A DNA stretch of 64,000 nt, taken from the NCBI GenBank assembly GCA_024402435.1, contig JAKSTU010000004.1, positions 1 through 64,000 of the forward strand, given 5' to 3'. The first letter of the stretch is position 1. The number at the start of each line of letters is the position of its first letter. The notes below the pieces were generated by a model that ran no database searches, was not told the origin of the DNA, and saw nothing but the letters and a program-made list of their open reading frames with translations. Below, piece by piece: positions 27,139 to 35,997 of this stretch. This DNA is from Treponemataceae bacterium. GTDB taxonomy: Bacteria; Spirochaetota; Spirochaetia; Treponematales; Treponemataceae. Both the position numbers and the translations under genes were made by a program.

Positions 27139-27447
27139 TTACTGTTTAATTTCTACGTCCACGCCTGCAGGAAGCTCAAGCTTCATCAATGAATCCATAA
27201 CATCTGATGAAGGTTCGATGATATCAATAAGGCGTTTGTGAGTACGCATTTCAAACTGCTCACGTGATTTTTTGTTTACGTGAGGTGAACGCAATACAGT
27301 TACCTTGTTAATTCTGGTTGGCAGCGGTATGGGACCAGATACTTTTGCTCCGGCTTTCTGTACTGTCTGTACGATTGCTTTTGCACTCTGATCGATTAAC
27401 TCCACATCAAATGCGCGAAGTCTGACACGAATTTTTTCGGTCGCCAT
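27139..27447 (-). CDS. rpsJ: 30S ribosomal protein S10
   Basis: A 102-residue S10/NusE with [20 protein letters not shown] and [20 protein letters not shown]. It follows tuf by 54 nt and heads the S10 cluster. It also serves in transcription antitermination complexes. Confidence 0.97.
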   Translation of the reverse strand: MATEKIRVRLRAFDVELIDQSAKAIVQTVQKAGAKVSGPIPLPTRINKVTVLRSPHVNKKSREQFEMRTHKRLIDIIEPSSDVMDSLMKLELPAGVDVEIKQ

Positions 27448-27501
27448 TTTTCCTCCGAAACAGAAGCCCGGGCGAACCCGAACTTCTGTCCATATTACAA
27501 A

Positions 27502-28689
27502 TTATTCAATGATTTCAGTTACCTGACCAGAAGCGATTGTGCGTCCACCTTCGCGGATAGCAAACTTCAAACCTTTGTCCATAGCAACGGGGTGGATAAG
27601 TTCACCGATAACTTTTGTGTTGTCACCGGGCTTAACCATGTCTACACCTTCGGGAAGTGTAATTGTTCCAGTAATATCTGTTGTTCTGAAGTAGAACTGA
27701 GGGCGATATCCTGAGAAGAACGGGCTGTGGCGTCCACCTTCATCTGCAGACAGAACATAGAGCTGTCCTTCGAATTTTGTGTGGGGGTGGATTGAACCGG
27801 GTTTTGCCAGAACCTGACCGCGCTGTACTTCTTTCTTGTCAATACCGCGGAGAAGGATACCAACGTTATCACCAGCCATACCCTGATCCAGCATTTTGTT
27901 GAACATTTCGATACCTGTTACAACAGAAGATGCTGTGGGGCGGATACCAACGATTTCAACGGGATCGTTCATGTTGATAACACCACGTTCGATACGACCT
28001 GTTACTACAGTACCGCGTCCGGAAATTGTGAAGATGTCTTCGATAGGCATAAGGAATGCCATATCCTGGTCACGTACGGGATCGTCAAAGTATGTGTCCA
28101 TTGTTTCCAGCAGTTCGTCGATACATGCTGTATCTTCTGCTGTTGCACCGTCAGCCAGAGCTTTGAATGCAGAACCTTTAACGATAGGTGTGTCACGGGG
28201 GAATCCGTATGATTCGAGAACGTCACGAACTTCTTCTTCAACCAGTTCCAGAAGGTCGGGGTCGTCAAGAAGGTCAACTTTGTTCAAGAATACGATCAGT
28301 TTCGGTACACCAACCTGGCGTGCGAGCAGGATGTGTTCGCGTGTCTGGGGCATAACTGAGTCAGGAGCTGAAACTACGAGGATTGAACCGTCCATCTGAG
28401 CAGCACCGGTGATCATGTTTTTAATGTAGTCAGCATGTCCGGGGCAGTCGATGTGAGCATAGTGACGTTTGTCAGACTGATACTCAAGGTGACGTGTGTT
28501 GATTGTAATACCACGGGCTTTTTCTTCCGGTGCATTATCAATTTCATCATACTTCAGTGCTTTGTCACCGTACTTTTTAGCACAGTGCATTGTGATTGCC
28601 GCTGAAAGTGTAGTCTTTCCATGGTCAACGTGACCGATGGTACCCACGTTCATGTGCGGTTTGGTTCTTTCGAACTTTTCCTTTGCCAT
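27502..28689 (-). CDS. tuf: Elongation factor Tu
   Basis: A 395-residue EF-Tu. The GTPase motifs are [21 protein letters not shown] and NKVD. Domains II and III contain [15 protein letters not shown] and [14 protein letters not shown]. The start is [20 protein letters not shown] with a strong AAGGAGG 7 nt upstream. It is preceded by a long leader and its own promoter and followed by rpsJ, so it heads the S10-spc-alpha transcription unit. fusA is not next to it. Confidence 0.98.
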   Translation of the reverse strand: MAKEKFERTKPHMNVGTIGHVDHGKTTLSAAITMHCAKKYGDKALKYDEIDNAPEEKARGITINTRHLEYQSDKRHYAHIDCPGHADYIKNMITGAAQMDGSILVVSAPDSVMPQTREHILLARQVGVPKLIVFLNKVDLLDDPDLLELVEEEVRDVLESYGFPRDTPIVKGSAFKALADGATAEDTACIDELLETMDTYFDDPVRDQDMAFLMPIEDIFTISGRGTVVTGRIERGVINMNDPVEIVGIRPTASSVVTGIEMFNKMLDQGMAGDNVGILLRGIDKKEVQRGQVLAKPGSIHPHTKFEGQLYVLSADEGGRHSPFFSGYRPQFYFRTTDITGTITLPEGVDMVKPGDNTKVIGELIHPVAMDKGLKFAIREGGRTIASGQVTEIIE

Positions 28690-29066
28690 TTGATCCTCCT
28701 TACAGAATAAAGGCACTTAAAAAGTTTTTGTGTTGTATATAAAGAATGCCATCGTTTCCACAGAAAGAGAACATTCAACTACACACACGGTTAAGTGTAA
28801 ATTTGAGGATTGAAAGGGATTAGGATAAGCTTTTTGCAGTCCATCTCATTCGGTCTGCACAATGCTGAAACCACCTAACACCATCAAATCTACATTCGAT
28901 GACCGGTTTGGCTTCTAAGCAATCAAGAACCCAAAACCAGTCCTGACGGTTCGGGCTGTTTTACCTGCTGTTCGCACAGCTTTACGGAAAACCGATGTTC
29001 AACAGAACATCTCTTGAATCTCAAAGAACCCGAAGTCCACAATAACCCCTTTTACAGGGTAATGGT
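28690..29066 (-). promoter_or_regulatory. Long structured 5' leader of tuf and the ribosomal cluster
   Basis: About 375 nt separate the predicted transcription start from the tuf ATG and hold no gene I can support. A perfect 7-bp hairpin, GATGTTC-TGTT-GAACATC on the RNA (plus 28994-29011), lies near the 5' end. Other paired segments are possible around CTGTGCGAACAGCAG. No tRNA cloverleaf or known riboswitch was recognised. A leader this long before tuf suggests post-initiation control, but that is inference. Confidence 0.5.
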
Positions 29067-29072
29067 TTTATA

Positions 29073-29101
29073 TTTATACCAATTTTAGATAATTTGTGCA
29101 A
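29073..29101 (-). promoter_or_regulatory. Strong promoter for tuf and the S10-spc-alpha cluster
   Basis: On the minus strand TTGCAC (plus 29096-29101), a 17-nt spacer and TATAAA (plus 29073-29078) form a near-consensus sigma-70 promoter. Transcription should start about 29066. Confidence 0.75.
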
Positions 29102-29155
29102 GCCCTTGCAAACTTTTGCATGAACCGCAAGATTTTCAAATATTTTCAAAAGGGC

Positions 29156-29178
29156 AAAAAAAAAGACACCCGAGTGTC
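29156..29178 (-). terminator. Terminator of the rpsL-rpsG unit
   Basis: GACAC-TCGG-GTGTC followed by nine U on the minus strand, about 20 nt after the rpsG stop. It separates rpsL-rpsG from the tuf unit just upstream of the tuf promoter. Confidence 0.8.
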
Positions 29179-29196
29179 GGATGCCTTTTTTGAAAA

Positions 29197-29667
29197 CTAC
29201 CAGCGGTAGTGAGCAAACGCGCGGTTTGCTTCTGCCATGCGGTGTGTTTCTTCCTTTTTCTTGTATGCTGTACCTGTGTTGTTGTAAGCATCAAGAAGTT
29301 CGGATGCAAGACGTTCACCCATTCCGTGACCGCTCTTGCTGCGTGCTGCATTGATTACCCAGCGCATAGCCAATGCCTCGCGGCGGCTTTCGCGGATTTC
29401 GATCGGCACCTGATATGTTGCACCACCCACGCGGCGAGATTTAACTTCAACCTGAGGTTTTACATTATCCAGAGCTTTCAGGAAAACTTCCAAAGGATCT
29501 TTTTCTGTTTTTGCCTTGAGTTCATCAAGTGCTTCATAGATAATGCGGATTGCTGTTGCTTTTTTACCATCCAACATCATGCGTGTAACAAACTTTGTTA
29601 CAACTGCGCTGTTGTATCTGGGATCAGGTACACAAGGACGGTTTATGCTTTTATTCTTTCTTCCCAT
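29197..29667 (-). CDS. rpsG: 30S ribosomal protein S7
   Basis: A 156-residue S7, primary 16S rRNA binder of the head. It has [40 protein letters not shown] and the C-terminal [14 protein letters not shown]. It lies 11 nt after rpsL. The usual downstream partner fusA is replaced by a terminator. Confidence 0.98.
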   Translation of the reverse strand: MGRKNKSINRPCVPDPRYNSAVVTKFVTRMMLDGKKATAIRIIYEALDELKAKTEKDPLEVFLKALDNVKPQVEVKSRRVGGATYQVPIEIRESRREALAMRWVINAARSKSGHGMGERLASELLDAYNNTGTAYKKKEETHRMAEANRAFAHYRW

Positions 29668-29678
29668 AAATCTGCTCC

Positions 29679-30053
29679 TTATGCCTTAGGTCTCTTGGCA
29701 CCGTATTTAGAACGTCCGCGTTTGCGGTCTTCTACACCAAGAGTATCTTTTGTACCGCGGATAATGTGATAGCGTACACCAGGAAGGTCTTTTACACGAC
29801 CACCGCGGATAAGAACTACTGAGTGTTCCTGCAAGTTATGTCCGATACCGGGAATGTATGCAGTAACTTCAATACCATTACTCAAACGAACACGAGCTAC
29901 TTTACGAAGAGCTGAGTTCGGTTTTTTGGGTGTAACTGTCATAACGCGAGTACAAACTCCACGTTTCTGCGGACAAGACTGAAGCGCGGGAGACTTAGTT
30001 CTGTTTGCAGCAGTTTTACGACCCTGACGAATCAACTGATTAATTGTAGGCAT
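29679..30053 (-). CDS. rpsL: 30S ribosomal protein S12
   Basis: A 124-residue S12 with [20 protein letters not shown] and [18 protein letters not shown]. Lysines are present at both decoding-site positions where changes usually cause streptomycin resistance, so this is the ordinary form. The C-terminus is [14 protein letters not shown]. Confidence 0.98.
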   Translation of the reverse strand: MPTINQLIRQGRKTAANRTKSPALQSCPQKRGVCTRVMTVTPKKPNSALRKVARVRLSNGIEVTAYIPGIGHNLQEHSVVLIRGGRVKDLPGVRYHIIRGTKDTLGVEDRKRGRSKYGAKRPKA

Positions 30054-30117
30054 CTGCCTTTTCTCCTATATAAATCCGGTCAGCACCCCGGAAAATTTAG
30101 CAAATTAGGGATTTTCA

Positions 30118-30146
30118 GACTAACAAATTTATCGTTGCAATGTCAA
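30118..30146 (-). promoter_or_regulatory. Promoter of rpsL-rpsG
   Basis: On the minus strand TTGACA (plus 30141-30146) is 17 nt from TTAGTC (plus 30118-30123). The -35 box is perfect and the -10 is weak. The leader would be about 58 nt. Confidence 0.55.
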
Positions 30147-30231
30147 TAGAATCCACGCTTTGTTCGAAAAAATGATAAAAATCAATTCTTTTCCTGATAT
30201 TGAATCTTCTTTTTGTGTTTTAACTTACTTC

Positions 30232-30237
30232 TATAAT
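30232..30237 (+). promoter_or_regulatory. -10 box of the secreted xylanase gene
   Basis: A perfect TATAAT lies 19 nt before the ATG, with GGAG in between as ribosome site. No convincing -35 box is seen at 16-18 nt, so activator dependence is possible. Confidence 0.45.
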
Positions 30238-30256
30238 CTTTTTTCGGAGTGATAGA

Positions 30257-33187
30257 ATGAAAAAATCTCTGTTTCTTTCCATTTTAATGGGACTGGTTTT
30301 CTGCATCTGCTGCGGATGGAGCGCAGAAATTACAGAAAACTTTGATGCTCTGACCGATGCGGGTCAAATCATGGGCTCCAAATTCGGAAATCCGTCTTTC
30401 AGCATTGTTGACGAAGGAGCCGGCAATTCAAAGGCTCTTCTTGTTTCTGACAGATCTGCAAACTATTTCGGGTATTCTTACAACCTGAAAGATTTTATCG
30501 GCGGTGAAGCTGTTCTTTCTGCAAAAGTTGCAGCTTACGGCGTTTCAAAGAATGCAGACAATACGATCATGGCTACAATAAAAACAACAACAAGTGCCGG
30601 TGACTCATACAATCAGATCGGAACAGTTTCCGTAAAGGGAACTGACTGGGCTGAAATCACCGGAAAAAGGGCTATCCCTGCTGATGCCACATCTGCTGTT
30701 CTCTATTTTGAAGGTGCAGAAGGCCTCAGTTACCTGCTTGACGATGTTTCCATCACCGGAACAGGCGGAAAAACTGCCGCAAAATACGTGGACACTTCTT
30801 CCTTTGTTGCACTGAAAGATCTTTACAACGATTATTTCACGATGAATGTTGCCTGCGAAGCATTGAGCCATTGGGGCGGATACAATCAGCTCAGCGAAAT
30901 CGGAAACCCGGCCAAAGAAAAACTGATTCTTGAGCAGTTCAATGGCATTACTTTCGGTAACGAGCTCAAGCCCGACACGAACATGGGCTACAATTCACCT
31001 GATGCAACTGAATCTTATCTGCCTTTCGTAATCGATTCCTCTGCAAAAGAAATGCTTGATTGGGCAAAGGCAAACGGAATCAAAGTACGCGGTCACGTTC
31101 TCGTATGGCACTCACAGTGCCCTGATGCAGTTTTCTGCAAAGATTACAAACCTGTCTACAAAGGATCTGCACTTGACCCCGCCTGCCTTGTTTCTCGGGA
31201 AGTAATGCTTGACCGCATGAAAAGTTACATTGACAGCGTAATGTTCTATATGTACAAGAACGGTTATGCTGATGTAATCACCGCCTGGGATGTTGTCAAC
31301 GAAGCAATTGAACCCGGCGCCAACGAATGGAATCTTCGTGACAGCTACTGGTACAAGACGATCGGAAGTGATTTTGTATACTGGGCATTCAAATACGCCC
31401 GTTCAAGTTCAGAAAGATACGCTGCCCGGTTCAGTGATCTTTATGACTTCAATACCGTTCTTCCGAAGCTTTTCTACAATGATTACAATGAATTCCAGGA
31501 AAGCAAATGCACTGCCATCATTAAACTGCTGACTGAATGCAACAATGGACATTCAATCACTGGAGAAGGTCTGATTGACGGAATCGGTATGCAGAGTCAC
31601 CTGAGTGACAACACGAATATTGATGCCATCATTACAGCACTCAACCGTTATGACGCAGTGGTGGATGAAATCAATATTACAGAGCTGGATGTTGCACAGA
31701 CTTCATCAGGAGCCAACGCGGATTATTATCAGGCTGTCTTCTATAATCAGCTTTTCTCAAGACTGATTGAAGCAAAGAAAAACGGGGCAAATCTTACTGC
31801 TGTAACTGTTTGGGGTCTTACTGACGACAATTCATGGAAAAAAGAATCCAGTCCATTGCTTTTCAATGGTGATCTTTCTGCAAAAATGGCATTCCAGGCT
31901 GTAGTTTCTGCAATTACCGGAGACGCATTGCCCGAACCAGAATATGTGAAGCCAGACTTTTCTGATTTCTATGCCTCTTTTGATGCAGGAACCGCAAATG
32001 ATTCCGGTTTCTCACGACGCGGTGATTCAGTTCTTGCAATCACGAATGATTCTTTCAGAGGAAATGGTGCGCTTCTCGTTTCCGGCAGAACAGCTTCATG
32101 GAACGGTGCTGCTTTTGATGTTTCCCGTTTTGCAGGGCAGACAATCTGCATCAACGCATGGGTCCGCACCGCTGACGAAACAGTAACACTTACCGCTGAC
32201 ATTGACGGCGTTTGGCCCAACATCGTTAAAGTTCAGTGCGGTGATTCTGAATGGCATCGCATCACCGGAACATATTCTGTTCCCGCTGACATGAACAGCC
32301 TCAAACTGTACTACGAAACCAACGGTACAGCTGACATTCTTATTGATGATGCACAGGTCAAACTGGTGGGAATATCTGAATCCTTTGAAAATTCTGCTCA
32401 GCTTTTCAGAGCCCGCGGTTCAGGACATGTTCCGGCCCTGACACTTACAGGAAGTGACAAAACTTCAGGAAACAATGCTCTCCTTGTTACAAGAAGTGCA
32501 AAAGATGCCACAATCAGTACAGATGTTTCCAAATACATCGGTTACAACATTGCCGTTTCTTTCATGGTAAAATCTTCTGACAATGCACTGGCTCTGGGAA
32601 TTGACGGTGTTGAAGAATCACGCATTGAAACAAGCATTGCCGGCTCCGGCTGGAAACTTGTAAAAGCTTCAATTGCTGTTCCCAATACTTTGAGTTCTGC
32701 ACAGCTTTTCATTGAAACTGACGGTTCTGCTGATCTTCTTATCGATGATTTTTCAATTACCATTGCTGACATGGTTTATAAATGCGATACGGACGGCGTT
32801 TTCCATACAAGATGGGGCGGTGCCGGCACACTGGAAATTGTTGAAGAGAACGGAAACAAAACCGCAGTTCTGAAAAATCGTGCGGAAGGCTATTACGGAA
32901 TTGCTTTTGAAGTTTCACCTTATCTGGGACGCGAAGTTGCAATTTCTGCAGATATCAAGACTGACGACAGCACAATTGTGCTTTCCGGTGACATAGCGGA
33001 TCTTTGGCCCAATTATCTCCGTGAAGCTTCTGCACCCGGTCAGTATAAGACAGTTACTGCTATCGTCCGTCTTCCCAATGACATGCAGACACTCACTGCC
33101 TATTTTGAAACTGACGGAACTTCTGATCTTTATGCAGACAATCTGATTATCCATCCTCTTACTATGGAAGAAAGTCTGGCATTCTGA
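30257..33187 (+). CDS. Secreted multidomain GH10 endo-1,4-beta-xylanase with CBM4/9/22-like modules
   Basis: A 976-residue modular xylanase. A signal peptide (KK, then a hydrophobic core, probable cleavage after CGWSA near residue 23) directs export. A carbohydrate-binding-like module of the CBM4/9/22 type spans about 24-170. The GH10 barrel (about 185-555) has VRGHVLVWHSQ, WDVVNE with acid/base Glu349, IGMQSH, ITELD with nucleophile Glu476 and VWGLTDDNSW. Three further beta-sandwich modules follow (about 570-705, 706-840, 841-970), each ending in a LLIDD-like strand. A Cys-containing LVFC in the signal leaves a lipoprotein possible but less likely. It should attack polymeric xylan outside the cell. 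Confidence 0.92.
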   Translation: MKKSLFLSILMGLVFCICCGWSAEITENFDALTDAGQIMGSKFGNPSFSIVDEGAGNSKALLVSDRSANYFGYSYNLKDFIGGEAVLSAKVAAYGVSKNADNTIMATIKTTTSAGDSYNQIGTVSVKGTDWAEITGKRAIPADATSAVLYFEGAEGLSYLLDDVSITGTGGKTAAKYVDTSSFVALKDLYNDYFTMNVACEALSHWGGYNQLSEIGNPAKEKLILEQFNGITFGNELKPDTNMGYNSPDATESYLPFVIDSSAKEMLDWAKANGIKVRGHVLVWHSQCPDAVFCKDYKPVYKGSALDPACLVSREVMLDRMKSYIDSVMFYMYKNGYADVITAWDVVNEAIEPGANEWNLRDSYWYKTIGSDFVYWAFKYARSSSERYAARFSDLYDFNTVLPKLFYNDYNEFQESKCTAIIKLLTECNNGHSITGEGLIDGIGMQSHLSDNTNIDAIITALNRYDAVVDEINITELDVAQTSSGANADYYQAVFYNQLFSRLIEAKKNGANLTAVTVWGLTDDNSWKKESSPLLFNGDLSAKMAFQAVVSAITGDALPEPEYVKPDFSDFYASFDAGTANDSGFSRRGDSVLAITNDSFRGNGALLVSGRTASWNGAAFDVSRFAGQTICINAWVRTADETVTLTADIDGVWPNIVKVQCGDSEWHRITGTYSVPADMNSLKLYYETNGTADILIDDAQVKLVGISESFENSAQLFRARGSGHVPALTLTGSDKTSGNNALLVTRSAKDATISTDVSKYIGYNIAVSFMVKSSDNALALGIDGVEESRIETSIAGSGWKLVKASIAVPNTLSSAQLFIETDGSADLLIDDFSITIADMVYKCDTDGVFHTRWGGAGTLEIVEENGNKTAVLKNRAEGYYGIAFEVSPYLGREVAISADIKTDDSTIVLSGDIADLWPNYLREASAPGQYKTVTAIVRLPNDMQTLTAYFETDGTSDLYADNLIIHPLTMEESLAF

Positions 33188-33239
33188 CTTTTTTTGATAC
33201 GGGACTTCTGATGACGCTCTGATCATCGGTCCCGTGCAA

Positions 33240-33311
33240 AAAAAAGCACCCCGGAAGCAGGACATGTAATGAAGTTCACTTCATAATGTTCAGCTCCGGG
33301 GTGTTTTTTTT
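33240..33311. terminator. Bidirectional terminator between the xylanase and frdA
   Basis: CACCCCGGA (33247-33255) pairs with TCCGGGGTG (33295-33303), with an inner GAAGT/ACTTC hairpin. It is flanked by A-runs and T-runs and serves the convergent xylanase and redox operon transcripts. Confidence 0.8.
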
Positions 33312-33348
33312 GGGGGATTTTTCAAAAAGGGCTGTTCCGGCAGATTAA

Positions 33349-33377
33349 GTCCCTGAATCATCTGAAAATTCAGGGAC
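33349..33377 (-). other. Stem-loop without U-run downstream of frdA
   Basis: GTCCCTGAAT and ATTCAGGGAC form a perfect 10-bp stem around 9 nt. No U-tract follows on the minus strand, so it may stabilise or define the 3' end of the redox operon mRNA rather than terminate it. A 15-bp copy of the frdA 3' end (33400-33414 versus 33437-33451) lies between it and the gene. Confidence 0.5.
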
Positions 33378-33436
33378 CGTCTATCGGGAGCCTCAGGTTT
33401 TATTTTGAAGCTCCGCAGCGCAGCGCCCGTTCAGTG

Positions 33437-35083
33437 TTATTTTGAAGCTCCCGGGAAAGGAGATTTCTCAAACTCTTTGTTTCCGTGTGTGTAGCTGGGA
33501 AGAACTTTGGGAGATACAGCATCACTTGTGATTCCTGCAGCTTCCCGTTCTTTCTCAAAAGCTTTTACGTGATCCAAGTTCATTTTCTTTGTGTCTGCCA
33601 TTTCAATGTCTTTGAACATTTTTCCGGCTTCAATACCAGCTTCACGTCCGAATACGACAACGTCCAGCAGAGAGTTACCCATCAGGCGGTTTGTTCCGTG
33701 AACACCACCGGATGCTTCACCTGCAACCAGAAGGTTGGAAACATTCGTATGACATGTCTTGTTGATTTCTACACCACCATTCTGATAATGGAGTGTGGGG
33801 TAAACAAGAATCGGTTCCTTGCGGATATCAATTCCGTATTTGATGAACATGTTGTACATTGCGGGAATTGATTTGAGGATTGTTCCCTCTCCGTGAATGA
33901 TTTCAATCATCGGAGTGTCCAGCCATACAGCATCCTGAACATCATTCTTTACACCGCGGCCATTGCGGACTTCCTTGATGATACCGGAAGCGTTTACGTC
34001 ACGTGTTTCAAGAGGATGAATGTAAACTTCACCGTCTTTGTTGATCAGTTTTGCACCCAGAGAACGGACTTTCTCTGTTACCAGTTTTCCGAGAATCTGG
34101 GTAGGATATGCAGCACCTGTAGGATGATACTGAAGTGAATCCTGATACAGCAGTTTTGCACCTGCGCGGTAAGCCATTACAAGACCGTCGGCTGTTGCAC
34201 CGTAGTGGTTTGATGTGGGGAATCCCTGATAGTGCATGCGTCCTGCACCACCTGTTGCCAGAATGACAACTTTTGCTTTTGCAATGCGGACTTCATTTGT
34301 TTCCAGATTCTGGAGAACAGCACCACAAGCGTTTCCTTTGTCATCTTTGATGATTTCGATTGCAGCTGTAAAATCAACTACAGTGATTTTGTCAGGGCGG
34401 TTGAAAACTTCATCACGGAGTGTACGCATGATTTCTGCACCGGAGTAGTCTTTACAGGCGTGCATTCTTTTGCGGCTTGTTCCACCACCGTGTGTTGTAA
34501 CCATTGTTCCGTCAGCTTCTTTGTCAAACTCAACACCCAGTTCATTCAACCATTTGATACATTTGGGAGCATTGTTTGTAAGTGTATAAACCAGTTCAGG
34601 TTTTCCGTCAAAGTGACCGCCGCCGAAACAGTCAAGATAATGCTGTGCAGGTGAGTCATTGGGTTTGTCAGCAGCCTGAATACCACCCTCTGCCATCATT
34701 GTGTTTGCGTCACCAACGCGCAGTTTTGTTGCAAGCAGAACTTTTGCTCCTGCTTCTGAAGCCATGATTGCAGCAGATGTACCTGCTCCACCGCCACCGA
34801 TAACCAGAACATCTGCTTCATAATCCACATGTTCCAGATCAATGTGTTCGGGCTCAATACGGGGTTTTGCCTGCAGCATTTCAGCAAGCTGGATTGGAGC
34901 TTTCTGTCCTTTGTTGGGACCGATTTTCAATTCTTCAAATTCGCTTGTAATGCGGTCAGGATGATATTCTGCCAGAATCTGGTCTTTTTCATCTGCTGTA
35001 AGGCGAACATGTTCAAATTTGATATTTTCTTCACGTTTCTCTGCAACGATTTTTGCAGCTTCGTCCAAGTAGTTTCCGTACAT
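33437..35083 (-). CDS. frdA: Soluble fumarate-reductase-like flavoprotein (thiol:fumarate reductase TfrA type)
   Basis: A 548-residue member of the FrdA/SdhA/NadB flavoprotein family. An unusual about 90-residue N-terminal extension precedes the FAD Rossmann motif VIGGGGAGTSAA (about 94-105). Active-site positions of fumarate reductases are kept: His320 in QYHPTG, Arg340 in TEKVRS, His432 in TLHYQNGG and Arg466 in GTNRLMGNS. The His that binds FAD covalently in membrane FrdA/SdhA is replaced by Asn127 in DANTMMAEGG, so FAD should be non-covalent as in thiol:fumarate reductase and L-aspartate oxidase. No membrane anchor gene is present. It ends the Hdr/Flx operon, so a redox partner in that complex is likely. 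Succinate dehydrogenase direction cannot be excluded. Confidence 0.82.
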   Translation of the reverse strand: MYGNYLDEAAKIVAEKREENIKFEHVRLTADEKDQILAEYHPDRITSEFEELKIGPNKGQKAPIQLAEMLQAKPRIEPEHIDLEHVDYEADVLVIGGGGAGTSAAIMASEAGAKVLLATKLRVGDANTMMAEGGIQAADKPNDSPAQHYLDCFGGGHFDGKPELVYTLTNNAPKCIKWLNELGVEFDKEADGTMVTTHGGGTSRKRMHACKDYSGAEIMRTLRDEVFNRPDKITVVDFTAAIEIIKDDKGNACGAVLQNLETNEVRIAKAKVVILATGGAGRMHYQGFPTSNHYGATADGLVMAYRAGAKLLYQDSLQYHPTGAAYPTQILGKLVTEKVRSLGAKLINKDGEVYIHPLETRDVNASGIIKEVRNGRGVKNDVQDAVWLDTPMIEIIHGEGTILKSIPAMYNMFIKYGIDIRKEPILVYPTLHYQNGGVEINKTCHTNVSNLLVAGEASGGVHGTNRLMGNSLLDVVVFGREAGIEAGKMFKDIEMADTKKMNLDHVKAFEKEREAAGITSDAVSPKVLPSYTHGNKEFEKSPFPGASK

Positions 35084-35185
35084 GTAATATTACCTCTTTA
35101 GTATTAAGGTTTCTGAAGAGCGGCAGAATGTCGCGTCGTCAGTTTGTCATAACCATCTGCGAGTTTTTTGACAAAACCCGGTGAA

Positions 35186-35211
35186 CAAAATTGTCATGAA
35201 AGACAATTTTG
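35186..35211 (-). other. Intercistronic stem-loop between frdB and frdA
   Basis: CAAAATTGTC and GACAATTTTG form a perfect 10-bp stem with a 6-nt loop, 6 nt past the frdB stop in a 133-nt gap. No U-run follows. It may adjust the relative amounts of the two subunits by protecting upstream mRNA. Confidence 0.5.
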
Positions 35212-35216
35212 TGACA

Positions 35217-35897
35217 TTATTTCTCAATGTCGCGAGTGTTGTACAGTTCTTTGATTTTGTCCAAAGAATTGGCCATCATTGCCTGAATGTCTGCTTCGCA
35301 TTTGCCGGCTTCAATTTCAGCAACACGGTCAGCCAGATGCTGAGTCTGAGGCTGAATGTATTTGCCGTTGATACGGCGGCAAAGTTCTGCAACCTGAGGG
35401 TGACTGATTCCTGCCGGACAGCGGCTTGAACAGCAACCGCACATTACGCAGTCAAATGACAGGTCGGCAGCTTTTGCAAAATCACCGCGCTGAGCGTAAG
35501 CAATGTACTGCATTGTGTTCAGACTCTGAGGACATGCACGTGTACATGCATTGCAGCCTACACAGGAATAGATTTCCGGATACAGCTGCATCATTACAGA
35601 CTGCTCAGGTTTGATGGTGTTCATGTCATAAACCTGTTTTACCAGAGGGAAGAAAGGAAGTGTGGCAATGTACATGTCATTTTCTACTTTCTTTGAACAG
35701 GCCAGACATGTCTGAAGCTGGTTCTGACCTTTAATGCGATAGATTGTTGCACAGGCACCGCAGAAACCGTTGCGGCATCCGCATCCGCGTTTCAGCTGAT
35801 AACCTGCATATTCCATAGCATTCATAATTGTAAGTTCTGCAGGAACTTCATATTTTTTGCCAAAAAGATAAATTGTGGCCATCTCTTTATCTGCCAT
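35217..35897 (-). CDS. frdB: Fumarate-reductase-like iron-sulfur subunit (2Fe-2S plus two 4Fe-4S motifs)
   Basis: A 226-residue Fe-S protein. The N-terminal ferredoxin domain (about 1-80) has a plant-type 2Fe-2S ligand set in RGCGCRNGFCGAC plus LQTCLAC. The C-terminal half has CVGCNACTRACP (112-123) and CVMCGCCSSRCP (150-161). This resembles FrdB/SdhB and the N-terminal part of TfrB; the CCG domains of TfrB are missing but HdrB in the same operon carries them. The start is the ATG with AGGAG 7 nt upstream; 15 earlier in-frame codons lack a site. It should carry electrons to the flavoprotein encoded next. Confidence 0.82.
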   Translation of the reverse strand: MADKEMATIYLFGKKYEVPAELTIMNAMEYAGYQLKRGCGCRNGFCGACATIYRIKGQNQLQTCLACSKKVENDMYIATLPFFPLVKQVYDMNTIKPEQSVMMQLYPEIYSCVGCNACTRACPQSLNTMQYIAYAQRGDFAKAADLSFDCVMCGCCSSRCPAGISHPQVAELCRRINGKYIQPQTQHLADRVAEIEAGKCEADIQAMMANSLDKIKELYNTRDIEK

Positions 35898-35960
35898 AGT
35901 AATTCTCCTATGTTTTTTAGAGCGCCATGGTCGGCGCGTCAATTGCTAAGCCATGTGTCC

Positions 35961-35980
35961 GCGGGTTCCGAAAAACCCGC
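35961..35980 (-). other. Intercistronic stem-loop between flxA-like gene and frdB
   Basis: GCGGGTT and AACCCGC form a perfect 7-bp stem in the 100-nt gap, 18 nt past the upstream stop. It lacks a proper U-run on the minus strand, so partial termination or mRNA protection is more likely than full termination. Confidence 0.45.
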
Positions 35981-35997
35981 AGAACAGCTTTTTCGGC

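Noticed and set aside
28690-29066. Possible tRNA genes upstream of tuf, as in enterobacteria
   Set aside because: No acceptor stem, anticodon arm or GGTTCGAATCC-type T-loop with matching stems could be found on either strand.
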